Shown in pieces: positions 1-8,446 of a stretch of 30,292 bases of DNA. The first letter of the stretch is position 1. Each line of letters starts with the position of its first letter. The stretch spans positions 1 to 30,292 of the forward strand of contig NZ_JASLCE010000037.1 in NCBI RefSeq assembly GCF_030146175.1, written 5' to 3'. Below the pieces are notes generated by a model. It worked only from the letters and a program-made list of their open reading frames with translations, was not told the DNA's origin and made no database searches. This stretch comes from Flavobacterium sp. Its GTDB lineage: Bacteria; Bacteroidota; Bacteroidia; Flavobacteriales; Flavobacteriaceae. The position numbers were made by a program, and so were the translations under genes.

Positions 1-926
1 TGGAACTGAAAATCGAAGACGATGGAAGAATGTTTCCGGTAACCGATAGTTCGCAAACCATAATCGACTGTTTTCAACAGGCTGTGAAAAAACTAGGAAT
101 CGATGTACTGACCGGACAAAGCGTACAATCGCTTTTTCGAGGGGAAGACTATTGGAAAGTCGAAACGACACGTGATACGTTTAAAGCGTCAAAAATAGTA
201 ATGGCAACGGGTAGCAATCCAAAAATGTGGGAAATGATGGAAACCTTAGAGCATTCCATTGTGCCACCGGTACCGTCTCTTTTTACCTTTAATATTAAAG
301 ATCCCAGAATTAAAGATTTGATGGGTGTTTCGGCTCAGGCGACTGTCAAAGTAAAAGGTAGTAGGTTACAGGCTTCTGGTCCGTTATTGATCACACATTG
401 GGGAATGAGTGGTCCCGGAATCTTACGACTTTCAGCCTGGGGTGCCCGCGAATTATTTGCTAAAAATTACCAGTTTGTACTACAGGTAAACTGGTTAAAT
501 GATCTCGATTTTGAAGAAACGGCTGAACTACTTCGTGAACTCAAAATTGAACACGCTAAAAAGATAATTACAAAAAAATCACCATTTGATTTCCCGAACC
601 GTTTATGGGAAAGTCTTGTATTGGCTTCCGGAATTACGGAAGCAACCAAATGGGCCGATTTGTCCCGTAAGCAACTGGATAATCTTACCGAACAATTGGT
701 AAACGGTCAGTATCATGTAAACGGGAAAAGCACCTTTAAAGAAGAATTTGTAACCGCCGGAGGAGTCGATTTAAAAGAGATTAATTTTAAAACGATGGAA
801 AGTAAAATCCTGCCCGATTTGTATTTTGCAGGTGAAATTCTGGATATAGATGCGATTACTGGAGGGTTTAATTTTCAAAATGCCTGGACTGGCGGATTTC
901 TTGTGGCTAAAAACTTCTCAAATTGA
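1..926 (+). CDS. NAD(P)/FAD-dependent oxidoreductase, BaiN/HI0933 (YhiN) family, 5'-truncated
   Basis: The 3' part of a flavoprotein gene; the open frame runs into the left edge (first full codon at base 3), so the ATG at 30 is internal. The missing N-terminus should hold the Rossmann GxGxxG motif. The visible part has the middle-domain stretch HWGMSGPGILRLSAW and the C-terminal FAD-binding signature YFAGEILDIDAITGGFNFQ followed by AWTGGFLVAK, which typify the HI0933/BaiN family. Members are soluble flavoproteins of mostly undefined physiological role; BaiN of gut clostridia has been linked to bile-acid reduction, which should not be carried over here. The gene ends 70 bases before the LytTR regulator and no T-tailed terminator lies between them. 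Confidence 0.88.
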   Translation, partial: ELKIEDDGRMFPVTDSSQTIIDCFQQAVKKLGIDVLTGQSVQSLFRGEDYWKVETTRDTFKASKIVMATGSNPKMWEMMETLEHSIVPPVPSLFTFNIKDPRIKDLMGVSAQATVKVKGSRLQASGPLLITHWGMSGPGILRLSAWGARELFAKNYQFVLQVNWLNDLDFEETAELLRELKIEHAKKIITKKSPFDFPNRLWESLVLASGITEATKWADLSRKQLDNLTEQLVNGQYHVNGKSTFKEEFVTAGGVDLKEINFKTMESKILPDLYFAGEILDIDAITGGFNFQNAWTGGFLVAKNFSN

Positions 927-965
927 CATTTTAATAATCAAAATTGTGAGAATTATTTTTATTTT

Positions 966-984
966 TAACACATAAGATGTGTTA
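966..984. repeat. Perfect 8-bp inverted repeat before the LytTR gene
   Basis: TAACACAT and ATGTGTTA flank a 3-base AAG loop, ending 12 bases before the regulator's ATG. No T-run follows on the plus strand, so it does not look like an ordinary intrinsic terminator. It could be an operator or an mRNA leader hairpin. No TAnnTTTG promoter motif was found in this 70-base gap. Confidence 0.5.
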
Positions 985-996
985 GAATAAAGATTT

Positions 997-3561
997 ATGC
1001 CCCTAAAACCCGTTTGCAGGTTAATCCTGTTAGTATTTCTATTGCCTTACAGTATTGTAATGGCGCAAAATGTCACTTTAAAAAACTTTAAACAGAAAAA
1101 TGGACTGCCCAGTAATGAGGTCTACGATATTTTTCAGGATAAAAATGGCGTCATGTGGTTTGCGACCGATCGGGGATTGGCCAATTACAATGGATCAAAA
1201 TTTAAAAAGTTCGAACTCAAAGACGGATTAACCGATATTACGGTCTTCGATTTTTTTCCTCAGGAAAACGGTCAGGTATGGTGTACAACCTTTAATGGCA
1301 AACTGTTTTATTTTAAAAACGGATCTGAAAAATTTATACCCTATCGGTACAATAACGTTATTGAGAATTATTTAAAAGAAAAAAAACTATCCGGATCTTT
1401 AATCATTTCTTTAGCTGTTGATGCTCAAAACACCTTACATTTTTTTATGGCTTCCGGTTTTTATCTTAAAATCGATCAGAAAGGCACTCTTACGTGTATC
1501 TCAAAAATCAAACTTCCAACGGAAGAACCGCGGTATTTTCACTATCAAAAAATTAATAAAAAACAAGGAATCGAATATTTTTCAGAACAAAAATCAGCGT
1601 TTCCACCGTATGTCGGGATAAAAGAATCCGTAAAAAGATTTTTCAGTTTTAAGGATGTTAAGGTCGTATACTCGGAAAGATCGGTGTGGATTTACCCAAA
1701 AAATAAAAATCCATTTCTTATTTCGGGTGAAAAATCCGAACCGCTGGAAAGTGGCGAATATGACGCTGATCATTTCTGGATCAGTTACAGAGGGAAGGGA
1801 ATATTTGTATACGATACAAACGGAACTGTTGTAAAAAGAGGTCTTAATGGTCATTCCGTCTCAAGAGTTTTTAAAGATAATTTCAATTCGCGATGGTTTT
1901 CAACAGTTGATGGAGGTGTTTTTTACGAACAGGAAGAAAAAATAGCCAAAAATATACTAAAAGGAACGTATGTACATTCCTTAACCCGTAATGAGGATGG
2001 AGAACTGTTTATAGGTTGCTATAATGGCGATGTTTATAAAAGAAACAAAAAAGGAGTACTGGTATTGTTACATCGCGGATTGACAAACAAACCGGCAATT
2101 GTACAATATTATAAAGCTGAAAAATGTACCTATTATATGGTGGATGAGACACTTTATACGGACACGGGGAAAAAAATGATTTGTACCGGAGGCGTTTTAA
2201 AAGCATCGGATGATACGCCGGTACCGATTATCTCGCGCTTTGGCCTCTTGAATGTAATTGAAGATGTACAGGTTCGTAAAGTAGACACTTTACTGTTTCG
2301 AATACATGATGTTTCGGAACATGACGGGAATTATTATTGCGCTTCGATGAAAGGGATCAAAGTGAGTAAGGGTGGAAAAAAATACGTTGCGATAAATAAT
2401 CGGCTACTCAATTACCGATTTGATGACATGGATTATGAACCGGAACGAAAAGTTTTTTATCTCGCCAGTTTGGGTGTCGGAGTGGTGGTTTACAATCCGC
2501 ATACGGGTAAGACAATCTATATTGACAAATCAAAAGGATTGTCGGACGATTTGGTGACGGAAGTATATATAGAAGATAAAAATACCATTTGGGCTTGTAC
2601 CAACTATGGACTCAACAGGATTACATTTGATAAAGATGGTACATTTAAGGTACGCTATATTACAGCATCTGATGGTTTGTCGGAAAACCAGATCCGTGAT
2701 GTCGAAATTGTGAACGATACCATATATGTGGCTACCGCTAATGGTTTGTGTAGCATCGCAAAAAACAATTTTGAAGCAATTTTTGACAAGAGAAAATACT
2801 TTCTGCGATTAAGTTCAATAGCGGTTAATAACACTGTTTTGGACACGCCAACAAAACAATTGGCATTGTCGTACGATAAAAACCAGCTCGATTTTTGGAT
2901 TGAATCGGTTGCCTATGGCAGAAAAGAACAGGTATATCGGTACAAATTAAAAGGATTGCATGAGAATTGGAATTATACCAGCGATCGCAAAATTGCCTAC
3001 GAATTTATTCCACCGGGACATTATGAATTACAGGTACAGGTTTTGGAAGACAACCGTCTTTTTTCGGATGAGATGGTTCGTTTGCCCATTACGGTTCGGA
3101 ATCCTTTCTGGACAACCTGGTGGTTTATTATTATAGTAATAGCGGGATTGACAGCATTGATTTACCTGTTTTTCAGAATTCGGGTGCTAAGCTATAATAA
3201 AGATATTATCCGGGAACTATTGCGATTATGGGTGCGGAAGATCAAAAAGAAAGAAAAGTATTTTGTTTTTAAAGAACAAGGCAAGGAAATACGGATACCA
3301 ACCAATACCATTTTATATGTCAAATCCTCCGGAAACTATATGGATATTGTTACCGAAGAAAAAGTATACGTCATGCGATGTAAAATAGGTGATTTTATCA
3401 GTAAAGTACCCGATCCGTTGGAGTTTTTAAGAGTGCATCGTTCGTATATCATACGAATTGACAAGGTGGAGCAGAAAACCAAAAAAACGGTATTTATCAA
3501 AAAACAGGAAATTCCGGTTGGTGAAACCTATCTCGAAGAACTGGATAAAATCGTTTTTTAA
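997..3561 (+). CDS. Membrane-tethered LytTR transcriptional regulator with periplasmic propeller sensor
   Basis: An 854-residue one-component-like regulator. A Sec signal or N-terminal anchor (residues 1-23, ending VMAQ) precedes a long region with two-component-regulator-propeller repeats, for example LPSNEVYDIFQDKNGVMWFA near residue 37 and related GLSDDLVTEV and GLSENQIRDV repeats later. A Y_Y_Y domain lies around 640-705 (YRYKLKGLHENW, PPGHYELQVQ), a single transmembrane helix at about 706-728 (WWFIIIVIAGLTALIYLFF), and a LytTR DNA-binding domain from about 753 to the end (ILYVKSSGNYMDI, FLRVHRSYIIRID). No histidine kinase or receiver domain is present, so signal and DNA binding sit on one membrane-bound chain. 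It directly precedes three exported-protein genes whose promoters share LytTR-like direct repeats, so it is probably their activator. The ligand is unknown. Confidence 0.88.
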   Translation: MPLKPVCRLILLVFLLPYSIVMAQNVTLKNFKQKNGLPSNEVYDIFQDKNGVMWFATDRGLANYNGSKFKKFELKDGLTDITVFDFFPQENGQVWCTTFNGKLFYFKNGSEKFIPYRYNNVIENYLKEKKLSGSLIISLAVDAQNTLHFFMASGFYLKIDQKGTLTCISKIKLPTEEPRYFHYQKINKKQGIEYFSEQKSAFPPYVGIKESVKRFFSFKDVKVVYSERSVWIYPKNKNPFLISGEKSEPLESGEYDADHFWISYRGKGIFVYDTNGTVVKRGLNGHSVSRVFKDNFNSRWFSTVDGGVFYEQEEKIAKNILKGTYVHSLTRNEDGELFIGCYNGDVYKRNKKGVLVLLHRGLTNKPAIVQYYKAEKCTYYMVDETLYTDTGKKMICTGGVLKASDDTPVPIISRFGLLNVIEDVQVRKVDTLLFRIHDVSEHDGNYYCASMKGIKVSKGGKKYVAINNRLLNYRFDDMDYEPERKVFYLASLGVGVVVYNPHTGKTIYIDKSKGLSDDLVTEVYIEDKNTIWACTNYGLNRITFDKDGTFKVRYITASDGLSENQIRDVEIVNDTIYVATANGLCSIAKNNFEAIFDKRKYFLRLSSIAVNNTVLDTPTKQLALSYDKNQLDFWIESVAYGRKEQVYRYKLKGLHENWNYTSDRKIAYEFIPPGHYELQVQVLEDNRLFSDEMVRLPITVRNPFWTTWWFIIIVIAGLTALIYLFFRIRVLSYNKDIIRELLRLWVRKIKKKEKYFVFKEQGKEIRIPTNTILYVKSSGNYMDIVTEEKVYVMRCKIGDFISKVPDPLEFLRVHRSYIIRIDKVEQKTKKTVFIKKQEIPVGETYLEELDKIVF

Positions 3562-3642
3562 AATAAAGATCTAATAATGAATAAGATACTATCCCGAAAT
3601 AAAAGGTGTTTGTAAAACAGGAAAAAGACTAAAGGCGGTTTT

Positions 3643-3716
3643 GTCACTATTTAAGATGTTGTTTGTCACAAAATGCGATTTTTAAAGAGTTTTAGTTGGC
3701 GATGCAAATAGTTTTG
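3643..3716 (+). promoter_or_regulatory. Putative LytTR-dependent promoter, copy 1
   Basis: Two direct repeats, TTGTCACTATTT (GTCAC at 3643) and TTGTCACAAAAT (GTCAC at 3665), start 22 bases apart and are followed by GCGATTT. A Bacteroidota -7 box TAGTTTTG lies at 3709-3716, with no TTTG at the expected -33 position. The same layout recurs before the next two exported-protein genes. Direct repeats about two helical turns apart are the known LytTR binding geometry. That the neighbouring LytTR protein binds here is inference. Confidence 0.7.
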
Positions 3717-3741
3717 CAGCAGTAACCTTTAAAACTTTTTT

Positions 3742-4938
3742 ATGAAAAAAACAGCATTACTATTCTGTGCTTTTTTACTCTTAATGAGTACAAACCTGTT
3801 TGCAGCCCTAACGGGGAACTTGCAATTTTCTCCGGCTTTAGGTACTTCAATCGTGGTTTATCCGAACAGTACGGTAAATCCAGCGAATTATGAGGTACGA
3901 ATTTCCGTTTCGTCCTATTCCAATACGTTTTGTGCGGGAACTTTCTCGCTCACATTAGAACGTAGAAATGTTACTGGTGGTACATCAGGAACCTGGGGTA
4001 CTGTTGTGCCAAATACCGCATTTCCTAATCTAGGGGTTGTGGAATCGTATTCCGGAACCTGTATGATTTATCAGGCACATAATACCAAATTTGAATATCG
4101 GGTTAAAATTGTATTCAATCCTACCGGAGCATCAGGAACAACGTGTGCTACTATGGCTAATGAAACGAAAACGACCAATGAAGGAAGTGTTCAGGTAAAA
4201 CCAAAAGCAGTACCGGATTTTACTGTAAACGGTATAGCCATTCCGGCCGATGCTTCGCCAATAGGTATTTGTTTATCGCAAACATTGTATATGCATGCAG
4301 GAATCACAGCCAACGAATCCGATTATTTTATGGGGGTAACCGAATCTAACCGTTGGTGGGAAAGTACCGGAAATTTAAGCTGGGGTGGATGGTTTGCCGG
4401 TCAGGCTCCTGATTATATCCCGGTACAGGACAAAATGTTGCAAAACATATCTTATTTTACAGCACCAACACCCGCTCAGGTTACAGCGAGTCCGTCGTTA
4501 GTGATTTTAAAAAGCGGAACATTACAAAGTCCGCCATCTTTAGCGGGACAAGATCGTTATTATCGTCTTCAGATCTGTGTGGGTGAACCGGAATGGACTT
4601 GTAAAATGGTTTTAGTTCGTTTGGATGCAGGTTGTAGAACGGCAACAGTAGTTGGAGTAGCCGAAGGAGAGATTGTAAAAGATTTGTTAAGTGAAGAAGC
4701 TACCAGTGGGACTAAATTATTCCCGAACCCGGTAAAAGACATCGTGAAAATTGATACGAAAGAAAAAGTAATGAGCTATAGAATTTACGATTTAAGCAAT
4801 ACTATTGTAAAAGCAGCGGAGAACAAAAAAGGAAGTGATCTTCAACAAGTAGACCTTAATGATCTTCAACAAGGCTTGTATGTTATCGAAATCACTACTG
4901 AAAAAGGAGTGGAAAGACATAGAATTATAAAAGAATAA
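3742..4938 (+). CDS. T9SS type A sorting domain-containing surface protein, paralogue A
   Basis: A 398-residue exported protein. It has a Sec signal peptide (residues 1 to about 21, ending LFA), a threonine/serine/cysteine-rich β-type body, and a C-terminal T9SS sorting domain of about 75 residues (LFPNPVKDIVKID, then LYVIEITTEKGVE, ending RIIKE). The product should be carried over the outer membrane by the Por/Gld machinery and secreted or anchored on the cell surface. The body resembles no family I can name. It is clearly paralogous to the gene at 6646: 61 of the first 77 residues match, and both share WGGWF.GQAP and C.GEPEW motifs. It has its own promoter with the shared direct repeats and its own terminator. 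Confidence 0.85.
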   Translation: MKKTALLFCAFLLLMSTNLFAALTGNLQFSPALGTSIVVYPNSTVNPANYEVRISVSSYSNTFCAGTFSLTLERRNVTGGTSGTWGTVVPNTAFPNLGVVESYSGTCMIYQAHNTKFEYRVKIVFNPTGASGTTCATMANETKTTNEGSVQVKPKAVPDFTVNGIAIPADASPIGICLSQTLYMHAGITANESDYFMGVTESNRWWESTGNLSWGGWFAGQAPDYIPVQDKMLQNISYFTAPTPAQVTASPSLVILKSGTLQSPPSLAGQDRYYRLQICVGEPEWTCKMVLVRLDAGCRTATVVGVAEGEIVKDLLSEEATSGTKLFPNPVKDIVKIDTKEKVMSYRIYDLSNTIVKAAENKKGSDLQQVDLNDLQQGLYVIEITTEKGVERHRIIKE

Positions 4939-4960
4939 TAAATTAGAAAACCAAAAAAAG

Positions 4961-4994
4961 CCTGTCGGATGTAATTATATCCGACAGGTTTTGT
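4961..4994 (+). terminator. Intrinsic terminator after paralogue A
   Basis: Ten-base-pair stem CCTGTCGGAT/ATCCGACAGG with an 8-base loop, followed by TTTTGTCGTTTT. The stem core CCTGTCGGA is nearly the same as in the terminator after paralogue C. Confidence 0.88.
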
Positions 4995-5129
4995 CGTTTT
5001 GTAGCGGTTGCATTTGAGGGTGTTTATTCTCGAATAGAATCAAACGATTTTTAAAAATAAAAACAAGCAAAAATACCGTCCCAAAAAAAATAGGGTTTGT
5101 AAAATAGAAAAATATAGAATATTGATTTC

Positions 5130-5204
5130 GTCACTATTTGGGATAGTATTCGTCACAAATCGCGATTTTACTGGTGTTTTTTGTGTTTGATGCCAATAGT
5201 TTTG
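5130..5204 (+). promoter_or_regulatory. Putative LytTR-dependent promoter, copy 2
   Basis: GTCACTATTT at 5130 and GTCACAAAT at 5152 form direct repeats with a 22-base period, followed by GCGATTT. The -7 box TAGTTTTG is at 5197-5204, 45 bases after the start of the second repeat, and no -33 TTTG is seen. The layout is the same as in copies 1 and 3 although the gene it serves is unrelated in sequence to the other two. Confidence 0.7.
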
Positions 5205-5230
5205 TGGTATCAACTTTAAAAACCTAAAAC

Positions 5231-6382
5231 ATGAAAAAAATTATTTTTAATGTAAAATCCGGGGCATTAATGTGCTGTATGTTTTTAATTACTGCTCTTT
5301 CGTCTAATGCGCAAACCTTTACTTTAGGGACGACAAATGCACTAAGTATGCCGGCTCCAACAACTGCCGGAAGTCCGGTTACTTATACGTATAATGTAAC
5401 CATACCGTATTTTGCAAATCAATTAACCGGAACGTTTACCGTTACACAGGGAACCACTAGTGTGCCTTACACTTGTGGTGCGACTTATTTTAAAGAGTTA
5501 ATTGTGTCTAATGCTTCCGGGTATGTAAACTCAACAACCAATAGTAATACAGTAACAATTCCCGGACCTATGCCGGTAGGGATCAATAGCTATACGGTGA
5601 ATGTATGGTGTCGAAATAGCGCACCGGATTTACCAAGCATACTTAAAACAACCTATAATATTAAGGTTATAGTAACCAGAGAAGCGGCTCCATCTGTTAA
5701 TTTAAGTTTTGCACCCTACTGTAAATACACACCAAATACGAATCCGCCTCTATATAGCGGGGCTATTGGATTTAATGTTACAGGTAATTATACAAACGGG
5801 AGTAAGCTATATTTAAGAGTTTCCAACTTGTTAAATACGTGTGGACTGGATGAGAAATTAACCAATTTTGCTTTTGGAGCAGCAACAGCTACAATAAATC
5901 CGGCTGTAAGTTTTTACGATTGTGTTTCGAGTTCAACTTATACCATTAAATTGGTATATAAAGCAACAAGTATTTCGGGGACACCTATTACGCAAATTGT
6001 AAGTAGTGGAAGCATTGGGTGGACAGACTATAGTTGGGCTAAGACATTTAGAACATGCTTAAATAAGCTGGAGCCACAACCTCAGGATCCAGTATTCGTG
6101 CAAAAGGCTACAGAAAACATGACGGTTGATACGGCCGATAGTAAAAAATACAACGTATATCCAAACCCAACCAACAGTGATCTGAATATCGCACCTGCCG
6201 ATGGTAAAGAGATCCGTAGTGCTAAAGTGATCGATCCAAGTGGATTTGTATACGAATCCAGAGCATTCCGCAATGGAAAAGGAGAACAGTCGATCAATCT
6301 GAGTCATTTAAAACCAGGTATCTATTTTGTAGAGATCGAAACCAACGAAGGTGTGTTTGTAGAAAAAGTAGTGAAAAACTAA
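5231..6382 (+). CDS. T9SS type A sorting domain-containing secreted protein
   Basis: A 383-residue exported protein. The signal peptide runs to about residue 28 (ITALSSNAQ). A threonine/asparagine-rich β-sandwich-like body contains scattered cysteines (YTCGATYF, VNVWCRN, PYCKYTPN, NTCGLDE, FYDC). A C-terminal T9SS sorting domain begins near YNVYPNPTNSDLNI and ends LKPGIYFVEIETNEG...KVVKN. Outside the signal peptide and the tail it shows no obvious similarity to the flanking paralogues, yet it carries the same upstream repeat and -7 box, so it probably belongs to the same surface system. The molecular function is unknown: no protease, glycosidase or adhesin motif was recognised. Confidence 0.85.
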   Translation: MKKIIFNVKSGALMCCMFLITALSSNAQTFTLGTTNALSMPAPTTAGSPVTYTYNVTIPYFANQLTGTFTVTQGTTSVPYTCGATYFKELIVSNASGYVNSTTNSNTVTIPGPMPVGINSYTVNVWCRNSAPDLPSILKTTYNIKVIVTREAAPSVNLSFAPYCKYTPNTNPPLYSGAIGFNVTGNYTNGSKLYLRVSNLLNTCGLDEKLTNFAFGAATATINPAVSFYDCVSSSTYTIKLVYKATSISGTPITQIVSSGSIGWTDYSWAKTFRTCLNKLEPQPQDPVFVQKATENMTVDTADSKKYNVYPNPTNSDLNIAPADGKEIRSAKVIDPSGFVYESRAFRNGKGEQSINLSHLKPGIYFVEIETNEGVFVEKVVKN

Positions 6383-6389
6383 ATAACGT

Positions 6390-6458
6390 TAAAAACGATT
6401 TAGAGCTTGTCGTTTTTATCGCAAACCTGTCAGGATGTAAAATGCCTGACAGGTTTTT
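6390..6458 (+). terminator. Two tandem intrinsic terminator hairpins
   Basis: Hairpin 1 pairs TAAAAACGA (6390-6398) with TCGTTTTTA (6410-6418). Hairpin 2 pairs AAACCTGTCAGG (6423-6434) with CCTGACAGGTTT (6445-6456) and runs into TTTTT. Together they insulate this gene from the next promoter 90 bases on. Confidence 0.85.
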
Positions 6459-6547
6459 CTGTTTTGTCAAAAAAAGATTATTTATTATTGAAAAAGAATG
6501 TTTCAAAAAGTGGGATTTGTGTTTTTATATCACAAAAGTCAAATTAC

Positions 6548-6621
6548 GTCACTATTTTATATATAATTCATCACAAAATGCGATTTAAGTAATGCTTTTT
6601 AAACTTTAAAAAGCATTTTTG
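6548..6621 (+). promoter_or_regulatory. Putative LytTR-dependent promoter, copy 3
   Basis: GTCACTATTT at 6548 and ATCACAAAAT at 6570 form direct repeats with a 22-base period, followed by GCGATTT. The -7-like box CATTTTTG is at 6614-6621 (one mismatch to TAnnTTTG). The spacings to the -7 box and to the ATG match copies 1 and 2 within two bases. Confidence 0.68.
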
Positions 6622-6645
6622 TTTGAATAACCTTAAAAACATTTT

Positions 6646-7836
6646 ATGAAAAAAACAACATTACTTCTTTGTGCATTTTTACTCTTTATGAGTACAAATC
6701 TGTTTGCGGCTTTAACGGCCAACATGCAATTTTATCCGGCATTGGGTACATCGATAACGGTATATCCAAACAGTACAGTTTATCCGGCTTATTATGAAGT
6801 TCGAATTACCGTTTCGTCCTATTCCAATACATTGTGTTCCGGTACCTATTCGTTAGCTTTAGAGCGTAGAGATATGACAACCGGTACCGGTCTTTGGGGA
6901 AGTGTAACTCCCGATTCGTTATTTCCTAATCCGGGAGTAGTAAGTTCTTATTCCGGAACCTGTATGATTCATCAGGTACACGGGACAAAATACGAATACC
7001 GCGTTAAGGTGGTTTTTAATCCAACGGGTAATGCAGGAACGACTTGTGCTACTATGGCCAATGAAGAAAAATATACCAGTATCGGTACTGTTGTGGTAAA
7101 AAAGAAAGCAGTTCCGGATTTTACAATAAACGGAATGACTGTTCCTGCTGATGGTTCGCCGATGAGTATTTGTGCATCGGTATTAAATTTGGATGCTGCT
7201 ATTACGGCTAATGAGTCGGATTATTTCTTAGGAGTATCCGAATGTAACCGTTGGTGGGATAGAACCGGAAATTTAGAATGGGGCGGATGGTTTCCTGGTC
7301 AGGCTCCAAATGGTATCCCGGTACAAAGTACAATGCTTTTGAGTCCTAATTATTTTACGGCACCTACACCTACTCAGGTACAATCGAATCCGGCATTGGC
7401 AATCTTAAAAGGAGGAACCATTCAGAGTCCGGCGAATTTTGCTGGACAGGACCGTTATTATCGTATAAGTGTTTGTGTGGGCGAACCGGAATGGAATTGT
7501 AAAACAGCTCTGGTTCGGGTAGATCCGAATTGTAGAATGGCATCGGTAATAGAAATAGCCGATTCGGATGTTATGGATCAATTCCTTAGTGAAGAAAATA
7601 CAGCCGGAATGAAGTTGTTCCCGAATCCGGTAAAAGACGTCGTAAATATTACTACCAAAGAAAAAGTGTCCGGTTATACTATATATGATTTAAGTAATAC
7701 CATCGTAAAAACGGAGCTAAACAAAAAAGGTAGCGATCTTCAGCAATTGGATCTTAGTAATCTTAAACAGGGATTGTACGTTATTGAAATCACAACGGAA
7801 AAAGGCGTGGAAAGACATAAAATTATAAAAGAATAA
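6646..7836 (+). CDS. T9SS type A sorting domain-containing surface protein, paralogue C
   Basis: A 396-residue exported protein and full-length paralogue of the gene at 3742. The signal peptide is almost the same (MKKTTLLLCAFLLFMSTNLFA), cysteines are conserved (CSGTYS, GTCMIH, TTCATMANE, VCVGEPEWNC), and the tryptophan-rich core NRWWDRTGNLEWGGWF is shared. The C-terminal T9SS sorting domain (LFPNPVKDVVNI, LYVIEITTEKGVE, ending KIIKE) predicts export across the outer membrane. Similarity is spread along the whole length and tail and the promoters share spacing, so a duplication of the entire transcription unit is the simplest origin. The function of the shared body domain is not recognised. 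Confidence 0.85.
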   Translation: MKKTTLLLCAFLLFMSTNLFAALTANMQFYPALGTSITVYPNSTVYPAYYEVRITVSSYSNTLCSGTYSLALERRDMTTGTGLWGSVTPDSLFPNPGVVSSYSGTCMIHQVHGTKYEYRVKVVFNPTGNAGTTCATMANEEKYTSIGTVVVKKKAVPDFTINGMTVPADGSPMSICASVLNLDAAITANESDYFLGVSECNRWWDRTGNLEWGGWFPGQAPNGIPVQSTMLLSPNYFTAPTPTQVQSNPALAILKGGTIQSPANFAGQDRYYRISVCVGEPEWNCKTALVRVDPNCRMASVIEIADSDVMDQFLSEENTAGMKLFPNPVKDVVNITTKEKVSGYTIYDLSNTIVKTELNKKGSDLQQLDLSNLKQGLYVIEITTEKGVERHKIIKE

Positions 7837-7854
7837 TAAGAATATAACACATAA

Positions 7855-7896
7855 AAAGCCTGTCGGAATCATATTCCGACAGGCTTTATTTTTTTA
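7855..7896. terminator. Bidirectional terminator between convergent genes
   Basis: Fifteen-base-pair perfect stem AAAGCCTGTCGGAAT/ATTCCGACAGGCTTT with a 3-base loop. T-runs follow on both strands, so it can serve paralogue C (+) and the H3TH protein (-). Confidence 0.92.
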
Positions 7897-7907
7897 CAGA
7901 TTTGTGT

Positions 7908-8429
7908 TTATTCGCGTCCGCCGTCGAGTTTGTCCTGCCATTCTTTTAATTCCTGCCATTTTCCTTCGTACGCCATTCGGGCTTGTCGCGGCCATGTTGT
8001 CGGATTATGCATGGCAAAACGTTCGCCGGCCTTATGCAGAATCTCATTACAACGGTCTACCGAAGTTTCCGATAATGCTTTCCAGGAAAATATCCCCGAA
8101 GTGTTAAATAATTCTTCGATTTTAGGTCCGACACCTTCGATGATTTTCAGATCGTTTTCGGTAATTTTTTTACCCAGTACCGAAGCGGCCAACTCGGCAT
8201 TAAAAGGTTCAATTATAGGAGTGGCGGCAAATCCTAAAGAGGAACCCTGACGTTTTAGAGCATCCAGTTCGGCTGCAAGTGTTGCGGATTTAGACCGGCA
8301 ATTATCCAGGTCAATTTGTAATTGTTTGGAATTCTGATTACCCGTTGCGGATGATTTACCAAGTAAATAACCTAATAACGCACAGATTAGACCTGTTATG
8401 GCTGGGATGAGTATACATGGTGCATTCAT
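7908..8429 (-). CDS. Small membrane-anchored protein with H3TH (flap endonuclease-like) domain
   Basis: 173 residues. An N-terminal transmembrane helix (about 5-25, ILIPAITGLICALLGYLLG) is followed by a short predicted coiled coil (LQIDLDNCRSKSATLAAELDALKR). The C-terminal region from about 90 begins LKIIEGVGPKIEELF, the signature of the helix-hairpin-helix/H3TH domain in COG3743 'predicted 5' DNA nuclease' proteins. It ends with WPRQARMAYEGKWQELKEWQ, a stretch often seen in this family. No nuclease catalytic residues are present, so it is more likely a binding or scaffold module than an enzyme. It lies 17 bases after the OmpA-like gene and is probably co-transcribed with it. Confidence 0.72.
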   Translation of the reverse strand: MNAPCILIPAITGLICALLGYLLGKSSATGNQNSKQLQIDLDNCRSKSATLAAELDALKRQGSSLGFAATPIIEPFNAELAASVLGKKITENDLKIIEGVGPKIEELFNTSGIFSWKALSETSVDRCNEILHKAGERFAMHNPTTWPRQARMAYEGKWQELKEWQDKLDGGRE

Positions 8430-8446
8430 ATGTGGATGGTGTTAGA

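Noticed and set aside
922..951. ATTGACATT...ATTGTGAGA as a possible LytTR self-regulation site
   Set aside because: The period is 21 bases, not 22, and the repeats do not match GTCACTATTT, so autoregulation is not supported.
6407..6592. Plus-strand 61-residue frame between the exported-protein genes
   Set aside because: It covers a terminator hairpin and the repeat-containing promoter of the next gene and has no protein-like features.
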